Shown here piece by piece: positions 23,459 to 33,700 of a stretch of 64,000 bases of DNA (position 1 is its first letter; each line of letters starts with the position of its first letter). Source of the stretch: Carposina sasakii (lineage: Eukaryota; Arthropoda; Insecta; Lepidoptera; Carposinidae); contig CP053156.1 of assembly GCA_014607495.2 (NCBI GenBank), positions 12,338,001 to 12,402,000 on the forward strand, written 5' to 3'. The notes beneath the pieces were generated by a model that saw only the letters and a list, made by a program, of their open reading frames with translations, searched no databases and had not been told where the DNA came from. A program made the position numbers and the translations under genes.

Positions 23459-23727
23459 CGTCCTATGGTAATCGCCCGAGAGAACACCCCTAAGTTCTTC
23501 AGTCTATTCTTACGGCATGCACGGAAGGAGATATTCTTCAATCACCGAACTCTTTAAACTTGCGCAGGCAGGGTGGAGGTGCATTAATTAAATTAATATC
23601 TTATTTAATATTTACGCCGTGCGATTTAAAGTTAACAGGTGAGGTATTGTTATAAATATTTTATTAATGTCAACCAATGTTTAAAAATAGTACTCTTGTT
23701 AAGTACTGGCTACGTATTTGCTGATTA

Positions 23728-23915
23728 TACAGGGTGTAAAAAAGCAAAAGCCTTGCAAGTAAACTACTTATCTCATGTAATCACATGATTATTTTTGTAG
23801 ATTATCTGAACATCCCTAGGTTATAAAGGAATTTCTCTATACCATCTGAAATTTGGACACTCAAATTTGAGAAATTCATATCTATAGAATATAGGATATC
23901 AGAGGGATATCCTTA
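23728..23915 (+). repeat. Diverged MITE-C-like element
   Basis: Starts TACAGGGTGTAAAAAAGCAA and keeps the inner inverted layout, but only about half of the bases agree. Confidence 0.4.
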
Positions 23916-24791
23916 AATGATTATCAGAGGCGTAAGCAGTCTCTTTATCAGAGTATTTTGGAGAGTTACACATAATACAACGGATTTTGGAACTTTTGAA
24001 CAAGCTGAAACTTCGAGTTTGGATTCATTTATTCCACGAAATCTATACTAGCAGTGGTACAATTTAATAATAACAAGCCTTTGATGATGAAGCCAGATGG
24101 TATAGTGAAATTTTTTAGTGTTTATTAGGAAGCTCAAGTTTATAGTCATAAAAAAGTCAGTTTTTTTAATAAATATTTTAGTAAATATAATTATTATTAC
24201 TTTTTATAAACTTACAATTTTTACTATTAACTTACGAATTGCGTACCTTTTGTATTTGAACTTGGTATCATAATTATGTGCGTCATGCTACAATCAACAG
24301 GTACTAAAAACAACCTAATTCGTTGACAAACCACTTATTTTAATCGAAACAATATTTATTAATGTATCAAGAGCGCTCTTCAATAATGAGGTCGTCAACA
24401 TTTTACCTTGAGCTAGGAAAGTACATACTCTACACTCAAGGCTACGAAAAATGTCGCAATGATAGATAGATAACGTTTTAATTTCGACCCTATTATTATT
24501 ACGTCTTTTATTATGCTATTCTGGTCGGATATTATTTACTCCAGATACAGAAAACTCCTAAATTGAACACCACTGAATGACAGAATGCTTTGTAGGAAAA
24601 ATATCATCATCATCATCAGCCTATTGCAGTCCACTGCTGGACGTAGGCCTCCCCCAGGGCACGCCACAAGGCTACTGCCATGGGTAACCACGCTGGGCAG
24701 GCGGGTTGGTGACCGCAGTCTGATTTTTGGACTATATTGTCAGCACGGGAGGCGCTGCTGCCCACCTCCCGGAAACCCTTAATCGCCTTAA

Positions 24792-25295
24792 AATAGGACC
24801 TTCACGCCACAGCCCTCCTCAGAGAAACCGGCGGATTTGCATAAATCCAGAGGAGCCCCTTCAACACCGGTGAAAAACGTGGCGGCACCGGAACTTTTGA
24901 TCTTCACGCCCGGCCCATCTGGGGTAGTAGACACGGCCCCTAACGAGTATGACTCAAAACAGGCAGGCCGCTCGGTCTATCGCTTCCCGCAGAGGGATTT
25001 CTTTGAGTGGCACATCTCAAAGTGGGAAGAGGACGGTGAATATTCCCCGGCGGACATTGTACCGGTAGAGCGCGCACCCACAAAGTCGCGAATTCTAGAG
25101 GCTACGCAGGCAGTGAAAAAGGCCCGAACCCTGATAGACAGTGGACGGAATATTCGCACAGACATCAAAGCTGGTGTGATCTCAGCCCTCGAGCTCCTCC
25201 AAAAGCTAGTGAAAGAGTCCGAGAGCGAAAGACGCACGGATTCCAGGGAGCTGAGGAGGCGGACCACAACGCCTTTAACGACAGTTGTCCTATAA
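24792..25295 (+). pseudogene. ORF1/gag-like fragment of a non-LTR retrotransposon
   Basis: An open frame from 24792 to the stop at 25293-25295. No ATG is needed if it is 5'-truncated; the first usable start is non-ATG. The N-terminal half is Pro/Ser-rich and contains FPQRDFFEWHISKW. The C-terminal half, KSRILEATQAVKKARTLIDS and DIKAGVISALELLQKLVKES, is amphipathic helix rich in Lys and Glu, like the region before the zinc knuckles in ORF1 of R1/Jockey-type LINEs. No CCHC knuckle is present. It is markedly more GC-rich than the flanks. The assignment is by style, not by a diagnostic motif. Confidence 0.45.
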
Positions 25296-26138
25296 GGCAA
25301 AGGTGGGACGCACTGGCCAGATCCTCGGTCGCGTATGAATAGATTCCAAAATTAAGTACGGATGAGATAATGTATAACTATTAAAGTGACGACTAACCGC
25401 TGAAAAAGTTTATGTCAAACAACTCGGCTTACTTAGTAAGACGAGTAATGTTGGAGTCGAGGAACACAAAAAATAAACCGTCTCATCCGTGCCTAAACTG
25501 GTACGAAAGGAAAAGATGCTAGTAATAAAAATAGCAAAGAAGTAAACTTGTATACATAGATAGCCTATATATATATATATAGTTTAGAGATAGTTAAGAA
25601 TACGAAGTAAATGTAGCATAAGTACTTGGAATCGCAAGAGAAACACCTTAACTCATGTCAAAGTAAAGGTTAACAAAAGAACAATGTATAAATATGTAGA
25701 ATACCCTAGTAGTTTAAGAGATGGATTATGTTATAGAAGGAAAATAACAAAACATGTAGTTAATATAGTAAAAGATAGGAAATGTAGTTAATATAGTTAT
25801 AAATAAGAAGAATATCGATAGAATAATTAACACATGATAAGAAAAATGTAAACCATAGATATATAAGATAATAAAAAGAATAAAAATGCTCTACCTATAC
25901 AACAAATTAGATTAGACACAGATTAAGTGGCAAACCCAGCCACTCGCTCCACACCTTAGGCCACTTAAAGTTAGCTGACACACAAAGCCTTTTTTTATAT
26001 AGAACAGGAACATAAAAGATAAAATTATAAAAATGTAGGACCGCTTATCGGTCAAAATAATTAAAACCAATGCAAATAAAGATGAGGTACACAATTCCCT
26101 GCCAGGACTTGATCGGTGGAGAAAGCAGCAGAGCAACA
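25296..26138. other. 3' part of the LINE-like insert, non-coding
   Basis: AT-rich with many TAG/TAA stops in every frame. The ACGGATGAGA motif (25358) has an inverted partner TCTCATCCGT (25483). Confidence 0.5.
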
Positions 26139-26787
26139 CAAAAAAAAAACAAACCCTTAATCGCCTCGTACGATACCCACGGGCAGACATGGGGTGGTAC
26201 GAATTCTACTCTGTCGGCACCACGCGGCCAGGAAAAATATACTCTCACATTTTGTATAAGAGTTAGTCACTTTAATCTATCTATTTTGTGTTGCAAATAG
26301 TCCAAGAGCAAAAAAAGAATACGACTGTTTGCGTGAATGACAAAAAAGAAGTTGATTTCTAAATTGTCGGAACTTCGCTCTCAGTGTCCATGGAGCATAA
26401 ATGAAAAAGGAAACTCGGGAATGGCAGTCATTATGCAAATGTAAACATCTTTTATCCATAGCCATTAGCCGGTGGAACAAGAAATTATTTGTAATTCGCC
26501 AACGGGATCTTTTTCAATTTGTCTGAGAAAAACTATGTCGTGAAGAACGTTGTTCGGTTAACGAGAATGCGTATATTTTGATGTTGCGCTTCCGTCGATA
26601 TTTCCGGCCTTTGACTTTGAATATTCGAAGAAGGAAAATAAAAAATTATAGAGGATCCATGTACGTCGTTACAAAGATTCTTAAAAGTAAGATGGGTCTT
26701 GATATAAATGATATCCTAGTTTGGAAGTCAGCGCTATGCCATTTTATGATCTTACTAATATTATAAAAGTGAAAGTTTGTGAGTATG

Positions 26788-26814
26788 GATGGATGGATGG
26801 ATGGATGGATTGAT
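26788..26814. repeat. (GGAT)n microsatellite
   Basis: Six to seven GGAT units, the usual microsatellite within the 5' part of lepidopteran Helitrons. Confidence 0.9.
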
Positions 26815-26829
26815 GTTTGTTTCATGTAA

Positions 26830-27622
26830 AAACGACTTAAGCTCGGACATGTTTATTCTTTGTCTACGTCGTTTTATCTCTCGTAGGGGCAAACCTAGTC
26901 AATTGTTCTGTGATAACGGAACAAAATTTGTAGGAGCAAATAATGAAATATCAAATTTTATTAAAAACAATCAGCAACATTTATTTTCATATGCAGCCAA
27001 TGATGGTATACAATTTAGCTTTTCTCCTGTTTATTCACCAAATTTTGGTGGTCTTTGGGAAGCAGGCGTTAAGTCTGCCAAATTCCACCTCAAGCGTATT
27101 TTAGGCAACACTCATTTAACTTTCGAGGAGCTATCTACTTTGTTTACACAAATTGAGGCTATCCTCAACTCCCGACCTCTTACTCCTCTTTCTTCAGACC
27201 CGAACGACCTTGATCCTCTCACTCCTGGGCATTTCCTTGTGGGACGATCACTGACATCTTTGCCTTCTCCGCCACTGTTGAACTGCAACAGCAACAGACT
27301 CAACAGATATGAACTCCTGGAAAAACTCCGACAGCATTTTTCGAAACGTTGGCAAAACGAATACCTCTCAGAATTGCAACAAAAATCCAAATGGCGCACG
27401 AGCGATGGAGAACTTCGTATTGGTGACTTGGTAGCCCTCAAGGATGACAATTTGCCACCTCTTAAATGGCGCCTGGGGCGCATTCATCTTCTTCATCCTG
27501 GACCCGACAACGTTGCACGAGTTGCTGATGTATCCACATCTAAGGGCATTATTCGGCGTGCTGCATCTAGAATATGCCCTCTTCTATCTTCACAGCCTTG
27601 CCTGTTATTCCCTCGAAGCTGA
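26830..27622 (+). pseudogene. BEL/Pao retrotransposon integrase, C-terminal part
   Basis: Open frame of about 264 codons ending at 27622. Homology-like sequence begins near SSDMFILCLRRFISRRGKP. It includes the integrase core segments LFCDNGTKFVGAN and SPVYSPNFGGLWEAGVKSAK with a glutamate near ILNSRPLTPLSSDP, then the BEL-specific C-terminal domain with TPGHFLVGR, RWQNEYLSELQQ and WRLGRIHLLHPGPD. These are standard landmarks of Pao-type pol. Everything N-terminal (gag, protease, RT, RNase H and the zinc-binding start of integrase) is missing. The frame itself has no stops, so truncation is fairly recent. It cannot mobilise itself. Confidence 0.9.
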
Positions 27623-27643
27623 AGTCTTCGAGAGGGGGGAGAA

Positions 27644-27911
27644 TGTTAACGCCTATGCTAACAAACATAGCTAATCTTAGAAGCCTCGGAAGCCTGCTAC
27701 CTGACATTCGACTTTTGACAGCTTTCGACTTTCAACCGGCATCAGATCAGCCTCTCTGTGTTGCACAAAATTATATAAAATACAATAAGTATTGTACCGG
27801 ATTGTGGAACAAATATACGTGTAGACTCTAAACATCTTTTATTATGTCCGCTGAGACAGGAGTGATTTTAATAAATTTTGGTCTGGAGTTAGCTGACACC
27901 CTGGATTAACA
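27644..27911 (+). repeat. 3' LTR of the BEL/Pao remnant
   Basis: A purine tract (AGAGGGGGGAG, 27631-27641) lies just after the integrase stop. The next bases TGTTAACGCC start the LTR and ATTAACA ends it at 27911, giving the short inverted TGTTAA/TTAACA. The LTR is 268 bp and contains AATAAA near its 3' third. The partner LTR is not in the window. Confidence 0.6.
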
Positions 27912-28465
27912 CATAACCTACTTTTTATCCAGGGAAAATATTTTTATCCGGGATAATTTCGACATTTTGTTTTTTCTGCAGTTCACGCGGTCGAAGTCGC
28001 GGGCGTCCACTAGTTTGAAATAAATCGTCAAAGAAATTAAATATTATTTGAGCTGAACTATCTAACTTTAACAGATATTTTATACTTTTTTGCTGGTAAA
28101 TGTTATTTTTATAATCACACCAAAAGACTTTCATTTTTAGGACGTTTATATACTCGTAGGTGCCAAAACGAAACAAATCTTCACATCCTTTCTTTAAGTT
28201 TTTGTAACATCCTTCTTTATGAATAAGATTTTTCTAAAAGCACTTAATTTAAATTACACTAATTATCTAACAAAAAGAAATGTGCAAATTAATCTTAATT
28301 TGACATTTAGGGACGTAGTAACCGCAATGAAATGACTCGGCATTTGCAATTACTTTCCTCTCTTGAAATATTAAATTAGAATTCTAATATCTACTAATAT
28401 CTACCCTAAAATTAGAAAAAGAAAAGTATTATCAAGGTACATAACAGTTATCATTTATTTATATT

Positions 28466-28620
28466 TTATTTTTAAAGATTGTATGAAAATTCTTGAGTTA
28501 TTTAGAAATTCTCGTATCTGCAAAAATAGACACGTGATTTCGAGTCTCAAATTTTGTGGACCGGTTATCTTTAGGGGACGATTTTCGTGGCTTTTCGCTT
28601 AACCTTTTGTTACACACTAA
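28466..28620 (+). mobile_element. MITE-C right half
   Basis: ATTGTATGAAAATTCTTGAG through GTGATTTCGAGTCTCAAATT to CGCTTAACCTTTTGTTACAC. Confidence 0.65.
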
Positions 28621-29429
28621 GAAATGATTTCCAATGTTGGTTTAAATTACCAAAGATCAACTTTTCAACTTTTTTTCCAAATTATTACCTAATTATATAT
28701 TATAATTTAAGCTTTCCAGTTTGAAATATTGCTTACATGAACGAATACACGTACCTATCTTTCACAACTGCATAAATAAGTAATATAAATCACGTATTTC
28801 GTAACAAATACCAAATATTTCTGGTATCGATTTCGAATAATAATCTAATCTTGAAGATATTTACTAATCATGTATGATATGTTTGGAAACGTGGTAATGT
28901 CCAACCAGTAACCTTTATCTTTTATCTGTAGGTGTCGCCATGGTAGATAAGGATCGATGACGATATTGCTGGAAAGGTTATAGTCCACATTCTAGCCTTA
29001 TTTTTTAGAGAAAAACATATATTTCCTACTCTCCTAGAATAATGTCTCTTTATCTGCCGCTGTCCTGTGTTGAAGCGGGGCTTTACGTAAGAATACATCA
29101 GCTGCATGTCCTTCCGTTCATGTCTATAGAGACGACTAAGGAACTTGGGTATGGGTATATATGGGTGGGGATAAGCTATATAGCAACTTGTCACATTTGC
29201 ACCTGTCCTTTATATGCTTAACGTGGCTGAAGGATCTTTATTATAATGCTGCAGTTCTGCCCAACTCATTTAGGAAACACAGCCGTGTGTTTAGTGTTTT
29301 GTATATTAATAAGGCAGTAGCTGCCACCCTCAGAGACGTTTAACGGTTACTTAAGCTACTTCTAAGTACAAATACCTTTTATAATCACTAACTACATATA
29401 ACTTTTATAACGTAACTAATCTCTAACTA

Positions 29430-29840
29430 TGTACCTCATAAAGAAGCTCAGAATCACACAGCGAGCGATGGAGAGAGCTATGCTCGGGATCTTTCTGCGT
29501 GATCGAATTAGAAATGAGGATATCCGCAGACGTACAAAGATCACCGACATCGCTCAACGGTCCAGCAAGCTGAAGTGCACATACATATATATTATAGATG
29601 TACAGGGCACATAGCTCGAAGAACTGATGGCCGATGGAGTTGGAAAGTTCTAGAGTGGATACCACGTATCGGCAAACGCAGCGTGGGAAGGCCACCCGCG
29701 AGGTGGACGGACGACCTGGCCAAGGTCGCGAGCGTCGGTTGGATTTAGGCTGCTTCCGATCAGTTGGAGTGGAGGTTGTTGGGGGAGGCCTATATCCATC
29801 AGTGGACTTCCCAGGGCTGTAAATGATGATGATGATGAAC
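29430..29840 (+). pseudogene. RTE-clade LINE 3' fragment, damaged
   Basis: Same family as the minus-strand copy at 48554-48979: KKLRITQRAMERAMLGIFLR, then a disrupted stretch of about 25 bp with an AT-rich insertion near 29580-29605, then the GRPPARWTDDLAK-like block and GLYPSVDF. It ends in GGGCTGTAA and (ATG)n at 29822-29838, the RTE 3' tail. Confidence 0.8.
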
Positions 29841-30249
29841 TAAGTGGCAATTACGATACAGAGATAGAGAGAGTTAGTATGTAAGCCTGTGTACCCGAAC
29901 AAGTTATAAGTGTTTTGATGAAATATGAGTATGATCATAATATGAAATTAATTTCTTTCTGTTAACTTTCTGAATGACAGAAATCGTAACTACAGTTTTG
30001 TAGTATCGCTAAAAAGCAATTAAAAAATCTGTTTTTTTATTAAAAATTGGGGGCACTGTACTGCCTATCTTAATACTTGTTGATAATTGTTTTTCGTCAC
30101 AATTTAGGGTTCCTTAGTTAACGTCAAAATTCACATACGTAATAACGAATCCTACACGCTTTGTTACGTTACATATCTTGCGATAGCAATGCGGGTGCGA
30201 AAATGAAAGAAATGAATTAGTAAATGATCAATAACAAATTGCTAGTTCA

Positions 30250-30345
30250 TCGCCTAAGAAACTGAGTTCTTTAGTCGACTCTTACGAAATGCGCGGAAGG
30301 ATATGCAGCTGATATATTCTAGTCCCGCATCAGCACAGGATCAGA
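30250..30345 (-). repeat. Rep-H copy
   Basis: CTTTAGTCGACTCTTACGAA and GCAGCTGATATATTCTAGTC, the reverse of 37395-37475. Related pieces: 23490-23560 and 29085-29150. Confidence 0.6.
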
Positions 30346-30467
30346 GATTTATCAGTCAAATTAACACTAGTTTAGTCTAAAACTTTTTTTTTATAACGAC
30401 ACGATTGTTCATACACATGACGATTTACCTATCTAATGATTATGCGAAGTTAATCTATTGATAACAT

Positions 30468-30514
30468 CAGTAGTTTTATTCAGTAGTAATTACTCGGTAG
30501 TGCGATATAGCCAT
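30468..30514 (+). promoter_or_regulatory. Candidate initiator (TCAGT) core promoter of the SLC6 gene
   Basis: Arthropod initiators centre on TCAGT. Two occur upstream of the ATG, at 30468-30472 and 30480-30484. For the second, the bases at +28 to +33 (30509-30514, AGCCAT) match five of six positions of the RGWYVT downstream element. No TATA box is evident. The motif is short, so chance cannot be excluded, and an upstream non-coding exon is also possible. Confidence 0.3.
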
Positions 30515-30735
30515 ACTGAAAGACTTTTATTTATCATAACTTACTTAAGTTTAATTTTAAAAAATGGTATACCTTTAAAGTTTTTGTATTAAAACTAGTA
30601 TTTTCAGCGCTAGTGAAGTTTCTATATTAAAGTGTTTCGTATAGTAAAGCTGAGTACCGACTTGATAAAATTTGTGCCTATGTCGTACCCCAAACATTGT
30701 CTTGATTACGACTTTTCATCTGAAAGTTTTCTGCA

Positions 30736-30765
30736 ATGGCTAGTAGAAATTACTCTATGAACAAG
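30736..30765 (+). CDS. SLC6 gene exon 1 (start codon, 10 residues)
   Basis: ATG at 30736 opens [10 protein letters not shown] and ends in AAG followed by a consensus GTAAGT donor. An in-frame TGA lies at 30721, so translation cannot start further upstream in this exon. The exon ends in phase 0, matching the phase-0 start of the next exon at 33891. The match of start, donor and phase supports it, but no homology can be claimed for so short a cytosolic N-terminus. Confidence 0.75.
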
Positions 30766-33700
30766 GTAAGTACTTGATTATTAAATTATTTGTGAATACA
30801 CTGTACTGTATTTAATTTAAAAAATATATATTTCTCTATTTATTTAGTTTTTGTTTGCCTAAATTAGGTCTGAATTTGTTTTATATGCAGCACATTAATA
30901 TGTACCTATAAGGGTAAAATATGTAACCATTTCTTTATATACTTATTCATCACTAGCGGACGCCCGCGACTCCGTCCGCGTGGACTGCAGAAAAAACAAA
31001 ATGTCGAAATTATTCGAGATAAAAACATTTTCTCGGGATAAAAATGGCCTATATGTTAAGTGGGACCTGTCACAATATATTCCTGAAAACTGCATCGAAA
31101 TCGGTTCAGCCGTTTCTGAGATTAGCGTGCACAAACGCACAGACAAACCGACAAACAGACAAAAATTCCAAAAATCATCGTTTTGGGTTCTATTGCGTTG
31201 ATAAAGGTTTCCTATTATATTTTTTCTCATATATCTTCCATGTACAGGCAGCGATCCGTTACATTTTTATTATATGTATAGATATGTATAGATTATCGGC
31301 CACGAGAAGTCCACTGCTGAACATAGGCCTCCCCCAACAACCTCCACTCTCACCGGTCGGCAGCGGCCTGCATCCAGCCGATACCCATGACCTTGACTAG
31401 GTCGTCAATATAATTTGTAAAATTATATATCTTTTTTAAAGAAAAACCGACTCAAAAGCTGAGTTTATGAATGACTCAATTTCAAAAGTTCCACCATTAG
31501 TTTCCCGGCGCTCTATCATCAGACCCTAGTTTCCAATATGTTATGTGTAACTGACTAAAATCCTCTGTTATATGAATATATAAAAACAGACAACTCGTGG
31601 TAATGATATTTGAGGATATCCCTTGATTCTTTAAAGGTTCCATTATCAGATCTCATGTTTATATGTAACTAATATAAGTGTATATGTAACTAATCCAGAT
31701 GCTCATTAAATGTCAGTTTCAAAATCAATATCGTTATTGTCCTCGATTTCTCCATGATTCCATAAACAGATCCTGATATGCTGGCTATGGGACCATACTA
31801 GAAGAATACCAAAAAAAAAAATGAAATCTGTTCGTAAATGACGAAGATCTGAGGATATATTAAAAAGATATATATCCTAGTCAAAGCACAACTATCATAT
31901 ATTTTAAAATCTTTACTTAAAACTTAATTGTAGAAACAAACTGACTTTTAAAATTCAAATCGCTTCCATGTATGCTCATCTTCAATTACCTATCGTCAAA
32001 ACTAATATATTCACCTATCTTTGTATTATTTATCACATTAAATGATTAATGAATCAATCTAATACATATGTATAAAATAATCTATACTTATATTTAAATC
32101 TGTAATTTCTTTTGATAAACGGAAAATTTAATTATGTTATCTAGTGTGTAACTATGATCATAATTATGATTTTTGTTTTGCTATATTGATCTGATAAGTA
32201 AGCAGATTTATCTATTGTTTTATTTAAGTTCTGTAAACATTTTCAACATTACATGATGATATGATCATGATGACGCAGTGATAGCCCAATGATTAAAACA
32301 TATGCCTATTCGTTCGGAAGGCGTAGGTTCGATCTCATCTCAGTCACGGGCCTGTACCACTGAATTTATTTCATGTAGGTACCTTCACCTCCCCCTGTAC
32401 GTGTCCAATGACAAAACAGCATTTCGGGATGGAGATGCGCTCACGCCATCTATCCAGGTGATTTGTACAATTTTTTTTACTTTTGATAGTTGTCAGAAAA
32501 TTCCTCATTATCCTTAAAATATGTCAGAACATGATGAAATTATTAATAATATTAATTGATTTCTCATTTCCATGCGATGCAGTTGACGTGACTTGGATTT
32601 CTTGAGGGCGGTGCCGCTTGCCCGCAGATTGTTTGATTATTTCCTAATCACAAATTAAATCAGAATTGATTACTGTTACGCACTTCTGAAATATATTATC
32701 AATGTAAGCCTTTACAGATATCTTTGTGTCATTGAAATAGATACGCTTACCACTTTTGCCTACAGTGATAATGAAATTGTGTTTTGTGAAACTTATTTAA
32801 AATTTGTATAATGTCACAAGAATATCTTCCAAACTCGGTTAGTAAGAACTTTCAAATTCTCCAGCTCAGAGCACAAAGCGAGCTACTAGAATTTCTAAAA
32901 CAGAAGACTTAATAAATGATCGCCTAAATAAGCTCATATGGCCAAACTTATCTACGGAAGTTTGCAGAAGTTTGCAGAATGAAGTTCGCGAATTATTCAC
33001 AGTTTGAGGAGGTGCCTTCGCTGACTTGGTCACAGGTGCAATACCTCGTATGTTCATAGAAATCAGCGCAAAGTTTTATTCAACTCTGTCTGGTGGCAAG
33101 CTTAAAGAGATTCCGATTGCAAGGACAGAGACTCAAATAGAGTCGCAAATAGAAGGTCATAATGATATGGGTCAGAAGGATGTGCAAATAATTAAATAAT
33201 GTTCGTGTTGTATATCTTAGAATATAAACTGTGAAAATAAATTACAAAGTGTAATTTTAAATGCAACATTATTTGAATGTGTTGTAAAATTCCAAAACCT
33301 TTCCAAAAAGAAATACCTACCTACTAAATTTAAAATTAATCTAAAAAATTGTTTATGTTGTTTTAAATTTAAAGTAAATAACATTGGGCAAAATAAGAAA
33401 AAAAGTATTCGAGAAAAATAAAGTAAATACTTTCTATGTATTTCGTTAGTCCTCATGATAAACATAAAGTATGTCGGTAAGAAGTTGCGCGCTAGTTCAG
33501 ACTAAGAAACTTCTGTATAATAATATTTGAATTCGGAATATTCGAATCGGAACTTGGGGACTCCATTCGAGGTCGGCAGCACCATCCAACGAATTTACAT
33601 ACAAATTAGTGCGATTATTCTCTGGTTTGAACGGATTATGTTTGAGCTATTTCTGATTTGTGATATTGATTGGGTTCGATCAGCTTTGTTTGGTTACAAA

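Larger units (their letters stand above)
24789..26150 (+). mobile_element. LINE-like element with ORF1-like frame, inserted in RB repeat
   Basis: AAACCCTTAATCGCCT occurs at 24773-24788 and again at 26151-26166, a 16-bp target duplication. The insert ends in an A-rich tail (26139-26149). Between the copies are a GC-rich 5' part and an AT-rich 3' part. The RB host is continuous in other copies (for example 14690-14770), which gives the empty site. The poly-A tail and long duplication indicate LINE-type target-primed insertion. It lacks any reverse transcriptase, so it is either internally deleted or a non-autonomous derivative. Confidence 0.75.
24603..26231 (-). repeat. RB repeat copy split by the LINE-like insertion
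   Basis: Two pieces, 24603-24788 and 26151-26231, join into one RB copy once the insert is removed. The antisense end (CAGCCTATTGCAGTCCACTG) lies next to an ATC microsatellite tail. The other end reads TCTGTCGGCACCACGCGGCC. Confidence 0.75.
26750..28013 (+). mobile_element. Helitron ends enclosing a BEL/Pao remnant
   Basis: The left end is A followed by TCTTACTAATATTATAAAAG and a (GGAT)n run, the usual 5' end of lepidopteran non-autonomous Helitrons. The right end (27914-28013) matches the Heli-A 3' end, closing with GTCCACTAG followed by T. Between them lie a BEL/Pao integrase fragment and one LTR. The simplest reading is a BEL element inserted in a Helitron, later losing its 5' LTR, gag and most of pol. 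Capture of a BEL fragment by the Helitron is the alternative. Confidence 0.5.

Noticed and set aside
26789..26830. Start codons giving a DGWMDGLM N-terminus to the integrase frame
   Set aside because: These residues come from the GGAT microsatellite of the Helitron end, not from BEL/Pao.
27112..27483. 123-codon minus-strand frame
   Set aside because: Antisense shadow of the BEL/Pao integrase.
32866..33057. 63-codon minus-strand frame
   Set aside because: Antisense of the decayed + strand coding relic at 32811-33199, whose + strand reading is longer and more protein-like.
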